Assembly (NCBI GenBank): GCA_029262855.1
Contig: JAJCYP010000065.1
Location: 1 to 47,018 of the forward strand
DNA length: 47,018 bases
Direction of reading: 5' to 3'
DNA from: Bacteroidota bacterium
GTDB lineage: Bacteria > Bacteroidota > Rhodothermia > Rhodothermales > UBA10348
Made by a program: the position numbers and the translations under genes. Numbering within the stretch: position 1 is the first letter of the stretch; every line of letters begins with the position of its first letter. A model generated the notes under the pieces. The model searched no databases and was not told the DNA's origin. It worked only from the letters and a program-made list of their open reading frames with translations. Below, piece by piece: positions 36,933 through 44,931 of this stretch.

Positions 36933-38111
36933 TCACCCGGCCGCCGCGAGCTGCCTCGCGAGCTCGTGAACTGGTATTGCCACAACCCCCTCTGCGATAT
37001 CGAACGTCTCCGTGCCGGGGTAGACAACGAAACGTTTTTCGGGACGAATATCCGCGCATGCGTTGTGGAAGCCTCGCTTTGGCCTGGGATTAAGACTACG
37101 CTTGATCTCCATGGCCCAGGGCGCGCGACCCGGCAGAGTGAGGATCAGGTCGAGCTCGGCCCCTCCAGCGGATCGGTAGAACGCGGTGTCCGTGTCCTGG
37201 GGCGCAGCCGTTATCAGGTTTTCGATCACGAAACCCTCCCAACTGGGGCCCGCCACCGGGTGGCCGAGGAGTTGATCGAGACCTTGGAGGCCCAGGAGCG
37301 CATGGACAATTCCGCTGTCCCGGACGTATACACGCGGCGAGCGGACCAGTCGCTTCCCGGCGTTCGACGACCATGGTCTCAGTCGACGAACCAGAAGCAA
37401 GTCGACCAAGAGATCCAAATAGCGAGTGATGGTTTTTCCGTCGAGGCTCAGTCCGCGGGCGAGGGCAGACGCGTTGAATAATCCGCCTTGAGCGTGCGCG
37501 AGCATTGTCCAGAATCGGCGCAGAGTTTCTGCCGGAATGCGTGGACCGAACAGGGCGACGTCCCGCTCGAGGTACGTGCGGATGAAGTTCTCTCTCCATC
37601 GCAAGCTCCATTGGTCATCGAGGGCGAGGAAGCTGTCGGGAAACCCTCCGCGAACCCACAAACCGTCCAGACCAGATTGGCCAGACTCAAGGACATTCAG
37701 GGTCGAGAGTTCGAGATGGGCGATTCGCCCGGCGAGCGATTCGCTGGATTGTCGCAGGAGGTCTATCGATGCCGATCCAAGAAGTAGGAACCTGCCCGAT
37801 CTAACCCCACGGGATCTTCCTTCGTCTATGAGGCTCCTCAGGATCCGAAAGATCCCTGGGACCCGGTGGATCTCATCCAGAACCACCAAACGACTCTCAT
37901 GGCGAGCGAGGTAAAGATCGGGCTCCGACAAACGTGCCTGATCTGCCGGCGATTCTAGGTCCAGGTACAAGGAGTCGCGCGTGGCGGCAAAAGCCTTCGC
38001 CAAGGTGGTCTTCCCCACCTGTCGAGGGCCGAGCAGCGCCACTGCGGGGAACACGTCCACAAACTGGGCGAGTGTCTCGGATAGTCGGCGAGGTATCAAT
38101 GCTCGGTCCAT
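36933..38111 (-). CDS. AAA ATPase with DUF4143 domain, copy 2
   Basis: About 392 residues. Seen: Walker A LLGPRQVGKTT (28-36), Walker B VVLDEIHRVPG, LLGSASIDLLRQ, a helix-turn-helix-like segment (NASALARGLSLDGKTITRYLDLLVD), and C-terminal nuclease-like strands (AELDLILTLPG, MEIKRS). It shares the family but not close sequence with copy 1, so they are not a recent tandem duplication. It is followed downstream by the kinase remnant on the opposite strand. A single gene; the 159-bp gap to Fic carries a promoter-like A/T patch (TATTTGCACGGTTATGATAT at 38153-38172). Confidence 0.88.
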   Translation of the reverse strand: MDRALIPRRLSETLAQFVDVFPAVALLGPRQVGKTTLAKAFAATRDSLYLDLESPADQARLSEPDLYLARHESRLVVLDEIHRVPGIFRILRSLIDEGRSRGVRSGRFLLLGSASIDLLRQSSESLAGRIAHLELSTLNVLESGQSGLDGLWVRGGFPDSFLALDDQWSLRWRENFIRTYLERDVALFGPRIPAETLRRFWTMLAHAQGGLFNASALARGLSLDGKTITRYLDLLVDLLLVRRLRPWSSNAGKRLVRSPRVYVRDSGIVHALLGLQGLDQLLGHPVAGPSWEGFVIENLITAAPQDTDTAFYRSAGGAELDLILTLPGRAPWAMEIKRSLNPRPKRGFHNACADIRPEKRFVVYPGTETFDIAEGVVAIPVHELARQLAAAG

Positions 38112-38270
38112 GACTGCGGCGTTTTAACCATGCAATCTAGGCACGTCATTCCGTATTTGCACGGTTATGATATCCCTGACGTCTCCTTGAGGCCGTCCAT
38201 CGTGCACCACCGTCGGGACTCCAGAGGGCTGGGTGAGGAGGGGCATAAGGATTGCGACCGAGCGCGGCAT

Positions 38271-39353
38271 CTACTCCTCCGTCAGCAACTCCAGCATTCG
38301 CCGATTGACAAACAGCAAGTCGCGGCCCGAGCGCTGCTCTTCCAGCAATCCAACCGAGACCAGCGCCTTCAGATATCGAGCGGCCGCCTGGCGGTGCACA
38401 ATCTCTCGTTCGACCAGGTCACTGATTCGGGAGTAGGGACGTGCGAAGACAGTCTCGATCAGCTCGCGGGAATAGATCTTCGGAAGTTGTCCCTTCACCA
38501 GGTCAGTGGCCCATGCCATGAGGTCCAAGACCTCGACAATCTTGGCGGATGTCCAGTCTGCGGTTTCCCTGATGCCGTCAAGCATGAAGAGAATCCAGTC
38601 TTCCCAGTTGTCGTCTCGCGTCACACCCAGTAGCAGGCGATAGTAGTCCGGCCTTCGCCTGAGAATGTACCTGCTCAGGTACAGAATGGGCTGAGTGAGC
38701 AGTCCTCGGTCGACGAGCATCAGGCTGTTGATCACTCGACCAGTTCGGCCATTGCCATCGGTGAAGGGATGGATGGCTTCGAACTGGTAGTGGGCCACCG
38801 CCAAACGCACAAGAGGGTCCAGGTCGTCGTCCGCGTTGACGAACTTCTCCCAGTTCGCTAGCAGATCCCGCAGGTGCGATTCCACCTCGGGAGGCGTGTA
38901 GATCACCTCCTCCGTCGACGGATTCGCCAGTCTGGTTCCTGGAATCCGCCTCACGGCCGAGTCGATACTCCGGAGTCGCGAGCAAATCGCCTCGGCGACT
39001 CGAGTGGTCAGAGGCAGATCCCTCAGGGCAACATGCCCCTCGAGTAGCGCATGTCGGTAATTGAGTGCCTCCTTCGTGGCTGGGTCGTCTTGCGAACCTT
39101 CCACGGCCAATCGCCGAAAGATCTGGTCGTGGGTCGTCACGATGTTCTCGATCTCGACACTGGCCTGCGCTTCCAGCAGGGGGAGCGTTCGGACGAGAAC
39201 CACCGAGTTTGGCATGAGGGCAGCGGTTCCTTCAAGCTTTGCGATAGCGGTACGGGCTGCGACGCACGCCTTCAGAACTCTCACAGTCTCCAGGTCCCGA
39301 TTCGGCGGCAGAAGCGGAAGGTCGTTGTAAGGGAGTTCGGGGCTCCAGGGCAT
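38271..39353 (-). CDS. Fic family protein (adenylyltransferase, class II-like)
   Basis: About 360 residues. Seen: Fic active-site loop HPFTDGNGRTGR (195-206), with catalytic His195, and an inhibitory-helix motif SVEIEN (65-70) matching [S/T]xxxE[G/N] placed N-terminal to the core, the class II arrangement. A C-terminal winged-helix region (SRISDLVEREIVHRQAAARYL) is typical of DUF4172-like Fic proteins. Fic enzymes transfer AMP (or other groups) to target proteins; the inhibitory Glu suggests autoregulated activity. Its upstream region has repeated GCGACA/TGTCGC boxes. No separate antitoxin gene is evident. Confidence 0.92.
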   Translation of the reverse strand: MPWSPELPYNDLPLLPPNRDLETVRVLKACVAARTAIAKLEGTAALMPNSVVLVRTLPLLEAQASVEIENIVTTHDQIFRRLAVEGSQDDPATKEALNYRHALLEGHVALRDLPLTTRVAEAICSRLRSIDSAVRRIPGTRLANPSTEEVIYTPPEVESHLRDLLANWEKFVNADDDLDPLVRLAVAHYQFEAIHPFTDGNGRTGRVINSLMLVDRGLLTQPILYLSRYILRRRPDYYRLLLGVTRDDNWEDWILFMLDGIRETADWTSAKIVEVLDLMAWATDLVKGQLPKIYSRELIETVFARPYSRISDLVEREIVHRQAAARYLKALVSVGLLEEQRSGRDLLFVNRRMLELLTEE

Positions 39354-39379
39354 CTACTTGTCGTCGTAACAGCGTTTTT

Positions 39380-39456
39380 GCGACACGTTTTCATGATATG
39401 TCGCCGAGAGGGACATGTCAAATAAACGTGTCGCTAGAATCGTATTACTGCGACAT
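39380..39456 (-). promoter_or_regulatory. Repeated GCGACA/TGTCGC operator-like boxes upstream of fic
   Basis: GCGACACGTTT (39380-39390) and AAACGTGTCGC (39424-39434) are a perfect 11-bp inverted repeat. Two more half sites TGTCGC (39399-39404) and GCGACA (~39451-39456) and a GACATGTC palindrome (39412-39419) lie in the same 77 bp, 27 bp from the Fic start. Layout suggests an autoregulatory operator. Confidence 0.6.
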
Positions 39457-39595
39457 GGCGATCCGGGGATCCCCTGGAGCACTCGGCGAGCAGAACGGAT
39501 CAGCGGCACACCTACTCGACGTGACCCGCGACGGGAATACTTCGTTGCAGCGCACCTCCCGGATTCCTCTGAATGGAACACCATACAGGGAATCC

Positions 39596-39868
39596 ATGCC
39601 GCGAATATGCGAGTTCTATGGGATCGTGATCCTGATGGACTATTTGGAACATTCTCCGCCCCATTTCCACGCACGGTACGCCAAGGTAAACGTTAGGTAA
39701 AACGTCACGATAGATATTGTCAACGGAGAGATACTCAAGGGCCGGGCCCCAAAGAGAGCACTTCGACTCATCCGAAGATGGCGTTCTCAACATGAGGACG
39801 AACTCCTGGATCGATGGGAACAAGCGCGTCGCAACCAGCCTCTAAAACCAATACCACCTCCGAGGTAG
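39596..39868 (+). pseudogene. DUF4160 gene copy 1 with in-frame stop
   Basis: A 91-codon frame with start MPRICEFYGIVILMDYLEHS and the family core HFHARYAKV, but a TAA at 39698 splits it after NVR. Translation resumes in the same frame as NVTIDIVNGEILKGR through ALRLIRRWRSQ to IPPPR. The stop sits in a near-duplicate (GGTAAACGTTA then GGTAAAACGTCA), a 12-nt insertion; removing it restores AKVNVTIDIVNG. The gene is followed by DUF2442 copy A 2 bp later, as in the intact pair on the other strand. DUF4160-DUF2442 pairs are suspected toxin-antitoxin-like modules; this is unproven. The truncated N-terminal peptide (34 residues) is probably inactive. Confidence 0.85.
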
Positions 39869-39870
39869 AA

Positions 39871-40131
39871 ATGGCCTTCATCCCAGTTCTCGAGATCACC
39901 TACGCCAAGCCAACAGCTGACCACTGCTTGCGCCTCCGCTTCAACGACGGTGTTGCGAAGGAGGTCTATGTCCGCGACCTGTTGGAAGGACCCATCTTCG
40001 AACCGCTGAAGGATCCAGAGTACTTTCGTCGGGTGACGCTCGATACGTTCTGCGGAACAGTGGTGTGGCCCAATGGCGCCGATATGGCTCCAGAGGCATT
40101 GTGGGAGTTAGAGGATCTGGTCTCGGATTAG
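39871..40131 (+). CDS. DUF2442 protein, copy A
   Basis: About 86 residues. Seen: the DUF2442 pattern VLEITYAKPTADHCLRLRF, then DGVAKEVYVRDLL, GPIFEPLKDPEYFRRV, and GTVVWPNGADMAPEALWEL. It follows the broken DUF4160 copy by 2 bp. The sequence is close to three other copies in the next 2.8 kb. Small cytoplasmic protein; function unknown, often adjacent to DUF4160. It is convergent with copy B. Confidence 0.9.
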   Translation: MAFIPVLEITYAKPTADHCLRLRFNDGVAKEVYVRDLLEGPIFEPLKDPEYFRRVTLDTFCGTVVWPNGADMAPEALWELEDLVSD

Positions 40132-40150
40132 GTGGGGTTGTAGGCCGCGA

Positions 40151-40411
40151 TCACGAGACAGCCAAGTCCGGCAGCGCGCGCAATGCTTCCGGCGCGAAAT
40201 CGGCCCCGTTAGGCCATGCAACCGTGCCAAGCACCTGGTCCAGCTTCACTAGTCGGAAATAGTCGGGGTCTTGTAGCGGCTCAAAAATGGGACCCCACAG
40301 GAGGGAGCGGACAAACACTTCCTTGATGACCCCGTCACTGAATCGGAGCCGAAGACAGAAGTCCGCAGTGGGTTCAGCGAAGGTTATTTCCAGCACTTCG
40401 GTATGCTTCAT
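40151..40411 (-). CDS. DUF2442 protein, copy B
   Basis: About 86 residues from ATG 40411 (MKHTEVLEITFAEPTAD). Same domain with DFCLRLRFSDGVIKEVFVR, GPIFEPLQDPDYF, and GTVAWPNGADFAPEAL. It starts 2 bp after the DUF4160 copy 2 stop, forming the only intact DUF4160-DUF2442 pair in the window. Convergent with copy A, giving an inverted arrangement of two cassettes. Confidence 0.9.
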   Translation of the reverse strand: MKHTEVLEITFAEPTADFCLRLRFSDGVIKEVFVRSLLWGPIFEPLQDPDYFRLVKLDQVLGTVAWPNGADFAPEALRALPDLAVS

Positions 40412-40413
40412 GG

Positions 40414-40686
40414 CTACACGAGCGGCGTAATAGGGGTTAGAGACTCGTGTCGAGACGCTTGTTCCCACCGGTCTCGCAGTTCCGCCGGGTGGTCACGGCG
40501 CCACCGCTGAACGAGTCTCAAAGCGCGTGCTGGAAACCCGCGGCCAGACACCAGGCCCGTGGCTATTTCTACCGACACCTCGACGCCTGCGTACCGAGCA
40601 TGGAAATGGGGGGGAGCGTGGTCATCGTACAACATGAAAATCACTATTCCGTAGAACTCCGAGATTCTGGGCATTCCTTTCGCCAT
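40414..40686 (-). CDS. DUF4160 protein, copy 2 (intact)
   Basis: About 90 residues, or 86 from the in-frame ATG at 40674 that matches the usual family start MPRISEFYG. Seen: YGIVIFMLYDDHAPPHFHARYAGVEV, in two parts: the YGIVIFML strand and the PPHFHARY signature, then ARALRLVQRWRRDHPAELRD near the C-terminus. First gene of a two-gene minus-strand unit with DUF2442 copy B. No signal peptide. Suspected toxin-antitoxin-like partner by guilt of association only. It is divergent from kinase copy 2 by 150 bp. Confidence 0.88.
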   Translation of the reverse strand: MAKGMPRISEFYGIVIFMLYDDHAPPHFHARYAGVEVSVEIATGLVSGRGFPARALRLVQRWRRDHPAELRDRWEQASRHESLTPITPLV

Positions 40687-40836
40687 TTCTTGAATGGAGG
40701 CCGGCAGGTTGCATTCCGCATCGCAGGCCTCGGCAGCGGCGCTTTCCTACCGCCCATGACAGGATCATGACACCAGAATTCCGTCCGGTTCCGTACCGTG
40801 ACCGGGACACCCGCCCAGTAATCCCACCGAAGCTGA

Positions 40837-41966
40837 ATGTCCGGGCGCGCCGCTCAGCGAAATCCGACCCGCTTTCCGCGTCAGCTCTGGCTGTTCGCGG
40901 GGGTTGTCTTGTTGCCCCTTGCGGTACTGGTGGCATTCGGCGCCAAATTTGTTCGTCAGGAGACCGAGCTGGGCGTGCGGCGTCTCGAGCTTTCCCGAGA
41001 GAGTGCGGTCCGGGACCTTTCGGCCGCACTCTTCGAGCGCCTTGAGCGTCACGCAGAGGCGGCCATCCGCACGCTGGACCCCGACGAGGTTGTGCGCTAT
41101 CCCGGCGATGCCACGCTCACGTTTCTCGGCAGCCGCGACGGAACGGGTTTCGTAGCGGCGTGGGAGGGCTCGACTCCCGTTGCACCCGTCGAATCACGCC
41201 GGTTCAGCACCCTTCGATCGAGCGGAGAGCGAATGGAGGTGAGCGGCCGCTTGGGCGAGGCCGCCGCGCTCTACCGGAGGGCCTTGGATGTAGCGGGAGC
41301 CCCGTATGAGACCGGTCTGGCCGGATTGAGGCTCGCCCGCGTCGAGATGCGGACGGGATCCCGGGAGGCGGCGAGTAGCGCCCTCGAACCCGTTGTCGAA
41401 ATCCCGACCGACGTGATGGATGCGCGCGGAATCCCGGTGCGTGCCTACGCGCTCGAGATGCTGCTCACCCTCAATCCGAGCAGCCCGGCAGCCATCACGG
41501 GCCTTGAGTCGCTACTGGCCGATTCGACCTGGAAGCTTCCGGAAGTTGCCATCTACAAGCGTGATCTGGTCACGCTTGCGGATTCGGCGGGCACCAACCC
41601 CGTGATACAGGAATCCATCGCCCGACTGCTCGCCGAGGTGGGGCAGCCGAGGCGCTCCGGTCCATGCCATCCCTCATCCACCCCCATCCTAGCCAAGGCG
41701 ACGAATCCGTTTGGTTCCTCCTGCCGGATACGACGTGGGTCGTGCGGAGGCCCGCAGCCAGCGCTGCACCCGCTCCAATCCTCGCGCTTCCGCTGGACGG
41801 CCTCGCAGCATTCCTGCCTGAAGGATCCCAAGCCGCCCTGATGCCCGCGCGAACCCGGCCCCCAGGCGCCCTGATCATGGAACGCGGCTTCGATGGACTC
41901 TCGCTCACCATTCCGCACGCACCCCTCGGGGATCCGTTCGCGAGTCGAGGGCTGCTCATTTTCGGC
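40837..41966 (+). pseudogene. Sensor histidine kinase copy 2: frameshifted and cut before TM2
   Basis: Start and TM1 (LWLFAGVVLLPLAVLVAFGAKF) are intact, and the sensor matches copy 1 (RQETELGVRRLELS, LFERLERH, GIPVRAYALEML). The frame then breaks: after LLAEVGQP it continues one base out as EALRSMPSLIHPHP, then FLLPDTTWVVRR. A single lost G in the GGGG at 41640-41643 would explain it. The sequence continues to about ASRGLLIF, where copies 1 and 3 begin TM2, and then passes in frame into the C-terminal half of a DUF4160 gene. HisKA and ATPase domains are absent. A sequencing error could also cause the frameshift, but not the fusion. Confidence 0.82.
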
Positions 41967-42092
41967 CGCCTTCCGCCCCGCTGCATCCGACTCGTTCGGA
42001 AATGGGTCTCCGAGAGCCAGCCGGAACTGCTGCGGAACTGGGATCTTGCAGTCGAAGGGCGTACGTTATTCCCTATTGAGCCTCTCCGTTGA
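41967..42092 (+). pseudogene. C-terminal half of a DUF4160 gene (copy 3) fused to kinase copy 2
   Basis: The frame running from the kinase sensor ends with GRLPPRCIRLVRKWVSES and, further on, LFPIEPLR, matching the DUF4160 C-terminal part of copies 1 and 2 (GRAPKRALRLIRRW; LTPITPLV). The N-terminal half with HFHARY is missing. DUF2442 copy C begins 3 bp after its stop, as in a normal DUF4160-DUF2442 pair. The cassette has therefore lost its first half where it met the kinase gene. Confidence 0.8.
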
Positions 42093-42095
42093 CCC

Positions 42096-42377
42096 ATGAA
42101 GCCCCGCCCATACCACGACATCCTGGAGATTTTGGATGCCGAGCCGACGGCCGATCACTGCCTCCGGCTCAAGTTTGACGACGGTGTTGAGAAGGAAGTC
42201 TACGTCTATCCGATTCTCCGCGGCCCCGTCTTCGAGCCACTGAAAGACCCGGAGTACTTCCGTCTAGTCAAAGTGGACGAGATGGCCGGAACGGTTGTGT
42301 GGCCCAACGGAGCCGACTTCGCGCCAGAGGCACTGTGGGATCTGCCGGATATGCGGACTGCCGAGCGGGCGCGATAG
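42096..42377 (+). CDS. DUF2442 protein, copy C
   Basis: About 93 residues. Seen: ILEILDAEPTADHCLRLKFDD, in two parts, then GVEKEVYVYPILRGPVFEPL, KDPEYFRLVKVD and GTVVWPNGADFAPEALWDL. A short charged C-terminal tail (RTAERAR) is unique to this copy. It follows the DUF4160 remnant by 3 bp and precedes copy D by 1 bp. Near-identical to copy D across the core, so C and D arose by recent tandem duplication. Confidence 0.9.
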   Translation: MKPRPYHDILEILDAEPTADHCLRLKFDDGVEKEVYVYPILRGPVFEPLKDPEYFRLVKVDEMAGTVVWPNGADFAPEALWDLPDMRTAERAR

Positions 42378-42378
42378 A

Positions 42379-42645
42379 GTGGATCATAGGTACAGACCGA
42401 TCTTGCACATCACCTTCGCTGAGCCAACGGCGGACCACTGCCTATGGCTCAAGTTCGATGACGGGGTCGAGAAGGAGGTGTACGTCTTCCCCAAGCTGCG
42501 AGGCCCGGTCTTCGAGCCGCTGAGAGACCCGGAGTACTTCCGTCTGGTCAGAGTAGATGATGACGCGGGGACGGTGGTCTGGCCCAATGGAGCGGATTTC
42601 GCACCAGAGGCGCTCTGGGATCTGGAGGATTTGACGTCGGCCTGA
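42379..42645 (+). CDS. DUF2442 protein, copy D
   Basis: About 88 residues from GTG 42379, 1 bp after the copy C stop. Seen: ILHITFAEPTADHCLWLKF, then DGVEKEVYVFPKLRGPVFEP, LRDPEYFRLVRVDD and GTVVWPNGADFAPEALWDL. It has no DUF4160 of its own. The upstream frame extends through copy C in another frame, but GTG gives the family-like N-terminus (VDHRYRPILHITF). Confidence 0.87.
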   Translation: MDHRYRPILHITFAEPTADHCLWLKFDDGVEKEVYVFPKLRGPVFEPLRDPEYFRLVRVDDDAGTVVWPNGADFAPEALWDLEDLTSA

Positions 42646-42706
42646 GCAGGGCCAGCAATCACCCAAAGTTGCGCCTCCCCGCAGCGTCTCCTTCAAGCCC
42701 GCCAAG

Positions 42707-44815
42707 TCATTTCGAAAGCAGATTGTCGATGGCCCACATCTCGAAGCGGTTGTAACCGATCGTGAAGACGATCGTCTTTCCATCCGGGTGAAGTCCGTAG
42801 ATCGCCGGGCCCATGTTGTAGTCGCCGACGCCACCTTTCACCGGCCATTCGAGCCCGTCGAAAACACGGATGGCTCCACTATCCAAATCGACACGGCCTA
42901 TAGCGACCTTCTCGTCAGCGTCAATCAGAGCAACAAGAATCGCATCATCACCCAAAAGCCAGTTGATTTCAGAACGGGCGTCAAAATACTCGCCCCTACT
43001 TGCAACCGCGATTCTGTGTGCGTGTCCGGTGGAGATGTCGACCGTCCAGACTTCTGTTGGATGGTCCGAGGTCGACTCAGAGGTTCGCTTGAGGAGGGCT
43101 AGCCGGGAGCCGTCCTGAGAGGGCTTGATCCGATCTATCTGCCCGTCGGCACCCGTGATCAGCAATCGATCAGTTGCCGTCGCCAGATTCCGAATGAAGA
43201 CCGAATCACTGCGCAAATAGACGAGCCGGTCTTCATCCAGGAACGAGGGCACTCTCTCGCCACCCTGAATGCTTGTGGACTCCACTTCACCCGTCTCGTA
43301 GTCGACCCGCTTGAAGTCCGCCGTCGGGTACGTACGGATGTTTGCGAACAGGCGCGAGCCGTCAGGGCTCCAGCCGGTGTGAAGAGTCCAGGGGGAGGAT
43401 GCCCCCTCATCGCGTTGAGGAACGATGTCCGAGTCGCGGCCTGTCGCCATGTCTCGTACCACAAGATGGGTTTCCTCGTCATCGCCCGGACTCCAACGCC
43501 TTCCCCAGGCGAGCTTCGTTCCGTCCGGCGACCATGAGGGTGCCTCATTCACGCCCTCGGTCTCGACCGCGACCCTGACCGGGCCCGATAAAACGCGCAC
43601 GGCGTCAACGTCTATCTCAGCCGTGAATATCGAGACGTTTGCGAGGTGCCTCGAAAAGAACAACCGCCCGTCGCGGGAGAATCCGTGCAACTGTGTCCAT
43701 GGACCGAGGTCGGGATGAAGGAGGTAGGCCTCGCCGGCCGCCCTTCCGTCTTGCACTCGTACAGCCCACAGGGCGTTCACCCCCGTACGATCGCTCGAGA
43801 AAATCAGCGTACTTCCGTCGGGCGACCAGTACATCCCGTAGTCGTCTGCCGGGTGGTCAACGACGGCCCACTCGCTAGAACCATCTGCAGCGGCGACCCA
43901 GATGTCGGGGTCCGATCGATCCTTGGGGTACCGCGTGAATCCGAGATAGCGCCCATCTGGAGAAAAGCGAACTGCACCGAATCCCTCGCCGGAGGAATCC
44001 GTCCACGCGATTTGGCTCGCGCCAGACTTAACATCAATTCGAGATACGTCGGGCGGATTCGGGCCTTTTCCATAGATGAATCGCCCGTCGCGTGACCAGT
44101 CGTTTGGGGGGATGAAGCCCTCTCCGGCGGCAAGAACGCGCACGGATCCTGATGAGGTATCCACGATTCGCAATTCTTTCGCCCCCCCCGACCACCCGCG
44201 GGCTGCGGACGGATCGCGATGGTAAATCCACCAGGTGTATGCGATGGATCTTCCTTCAGGCGACCAGCTGAGTCCAAAATCGGCGTACTCGTTAGTCTCT
44301 TCTCCCTCCCGGCTTGCCGCGAGAACGCGGGCGGACCGGTTGCCCGTGTCGTACACGACGAGATTGAAATCTGCGTCGATCAAGGCCAGGAAGCGTCCGT
44401 CGGGCGACGGACGGCCAAAGCCCTCAGATACGAACGAGATAACCGGCTCGGTGGGGGGCAAGGGCTCGTTGACCGTCAACCCCCGCATCCGACGCCGCGC
44501 CTCACTCACCTGCTCCTTCAAATCGGCAAAGTCCCGCACCACACGCTCATACACCGAAAACGCCTCAGTCCTCCCCAGGCTTTCGTACGCCTTCCCCATT
44601 TGGACCAGCGCGCGAGCAACGGCCGCGCGCTCCGCAGAAGCGGCCCCCACGATCCGCTGGTAGATGCCGATAGCACCTTGGTAGTCGCCCTGCACGCGCT
44701 CAAGGCGCTGCGCTTCTTGAAAGAGTACATCCGTTGACTGGGCGGCTCCGACCAACGGGAATGCCGCGACCACGAGCGTCGCGACCAGGAGAATGGGCAT
44801 CGAATAGCGTTTCAT
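42707..44815 (-). CDS. Secreted TPR/PD40 beta-propeller protein linked to the two-component system
   Basis: About 702 residues from ATG 44815; the frame is open to 44935 but that part is not signal-like. Seen: Sec signal (MKRYSMPILLVATLVVAAF ending VGAAQS), a TPR-like helical region (LFQEAQRLERVQGDYQGAI, YQRIVGAASAERA, ARALVQMGKAYESLGRTE), then a WD40-like/TolB-type propeller with PD40 blades (SWSPEGRSIAYTW, RFSPDGRYLGFTR, YWSPDGSTLIFSS, SWSPDGTKLAWG). It lies 116 bp downstream of the response regulator and kinase genes on the same strand. The combination of a stress-type kinase pair and a secreted propeller suggests an envelope sensing or effector role; this is inference. Confidence 0.85.
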   Translation of the reverse strand: MKRYSMPILLVATLVVAAFPLVGAAQSTDVLFQEAQRLERVQGDYQGAIGIYQRIVGAASAERAAVARALVQMGKAYESLGRTEAFSVYERVVRDFADLKEQVSEARRRMRGLTVNEPLPPTEPVISFVSEGFGRPSPDGRFLALIDADFNLVVYDTGNRSARVLAASREGEETNEYADFGLSWSPEGRSIAYTWWIYHRDPSAARGWSGGAKELRIVDTSSGSVRVLAAGEGFIPPNDWSRDGRFIYGKGPNPPDVSRIDVKSGASQIAWTDSSGEGFGAVRFSPDGRYLGFTRYPKDRSDPDIWVAAADGSSEWAVVDHPADDYGMYWSPDGSTLIFSSDRTGVNALWAVRVQDGRAAGEAYLLHPDLGPWTQLHGFSRDGRLFFSRHLANVSIFTAEIDVDAVRVLSGPVRVAVETEGVNEAPSWSPDGTKLAWGRRWSPGDDEETHLVVRDMATGRDSDIVPQRDEGASSPWTLHTGWSPDGSRLFANIRTYPTADFKRVDYETGEVESTSIQGGERVPSFLDEDRLVYLRSDSVFIRNLATATDRLLITGADGQIDRIKPSQDGSRLALLKRTSESTSDHPTEVWTVDISTGHAHRIAVASRGEYFDARSEINWLLGDDAILVALIDADEKVAIGRVDLDSGAIRVFDGLEWPVKGGVGDYNMGPAIYGLHPDGKTIVFTIGYNRFEMWAIDNLLSK

Positions 44816-44931
44816 AGAATCGTATCTAGGCTGGTGAATCGATTCCCAAATTGCCGACATCCAGTGCCAGTCGTGTCTTGCTTTGGGGGCACGGTTCGTC
44901 CAATCGCTGCACAAGGCTTCCCCGGTTTTTG

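Noticed and set aside
36730-36969. Separate small gene starting at 36730
   Set aside because: Its translation (AMELLGPESPRF, WLQDLDSLA) continues upstream without a start as DEFGILLAFY, so it is part of the decayed kinase sensor, not a new gene.
38130-38633. Plus-strand open frame opposite the Fic 3' end
   Set aside because: Antisense to Fic for most of its length and no domain pattern.
39600-42650. Integron cassette array with attC sites
   Set aside because: The small genes looked cassette-like, and GTTAGGT at 39693 matches a core motif, but no paired attC palindromes with RYYYAAC were found and the genes occur on both strands.
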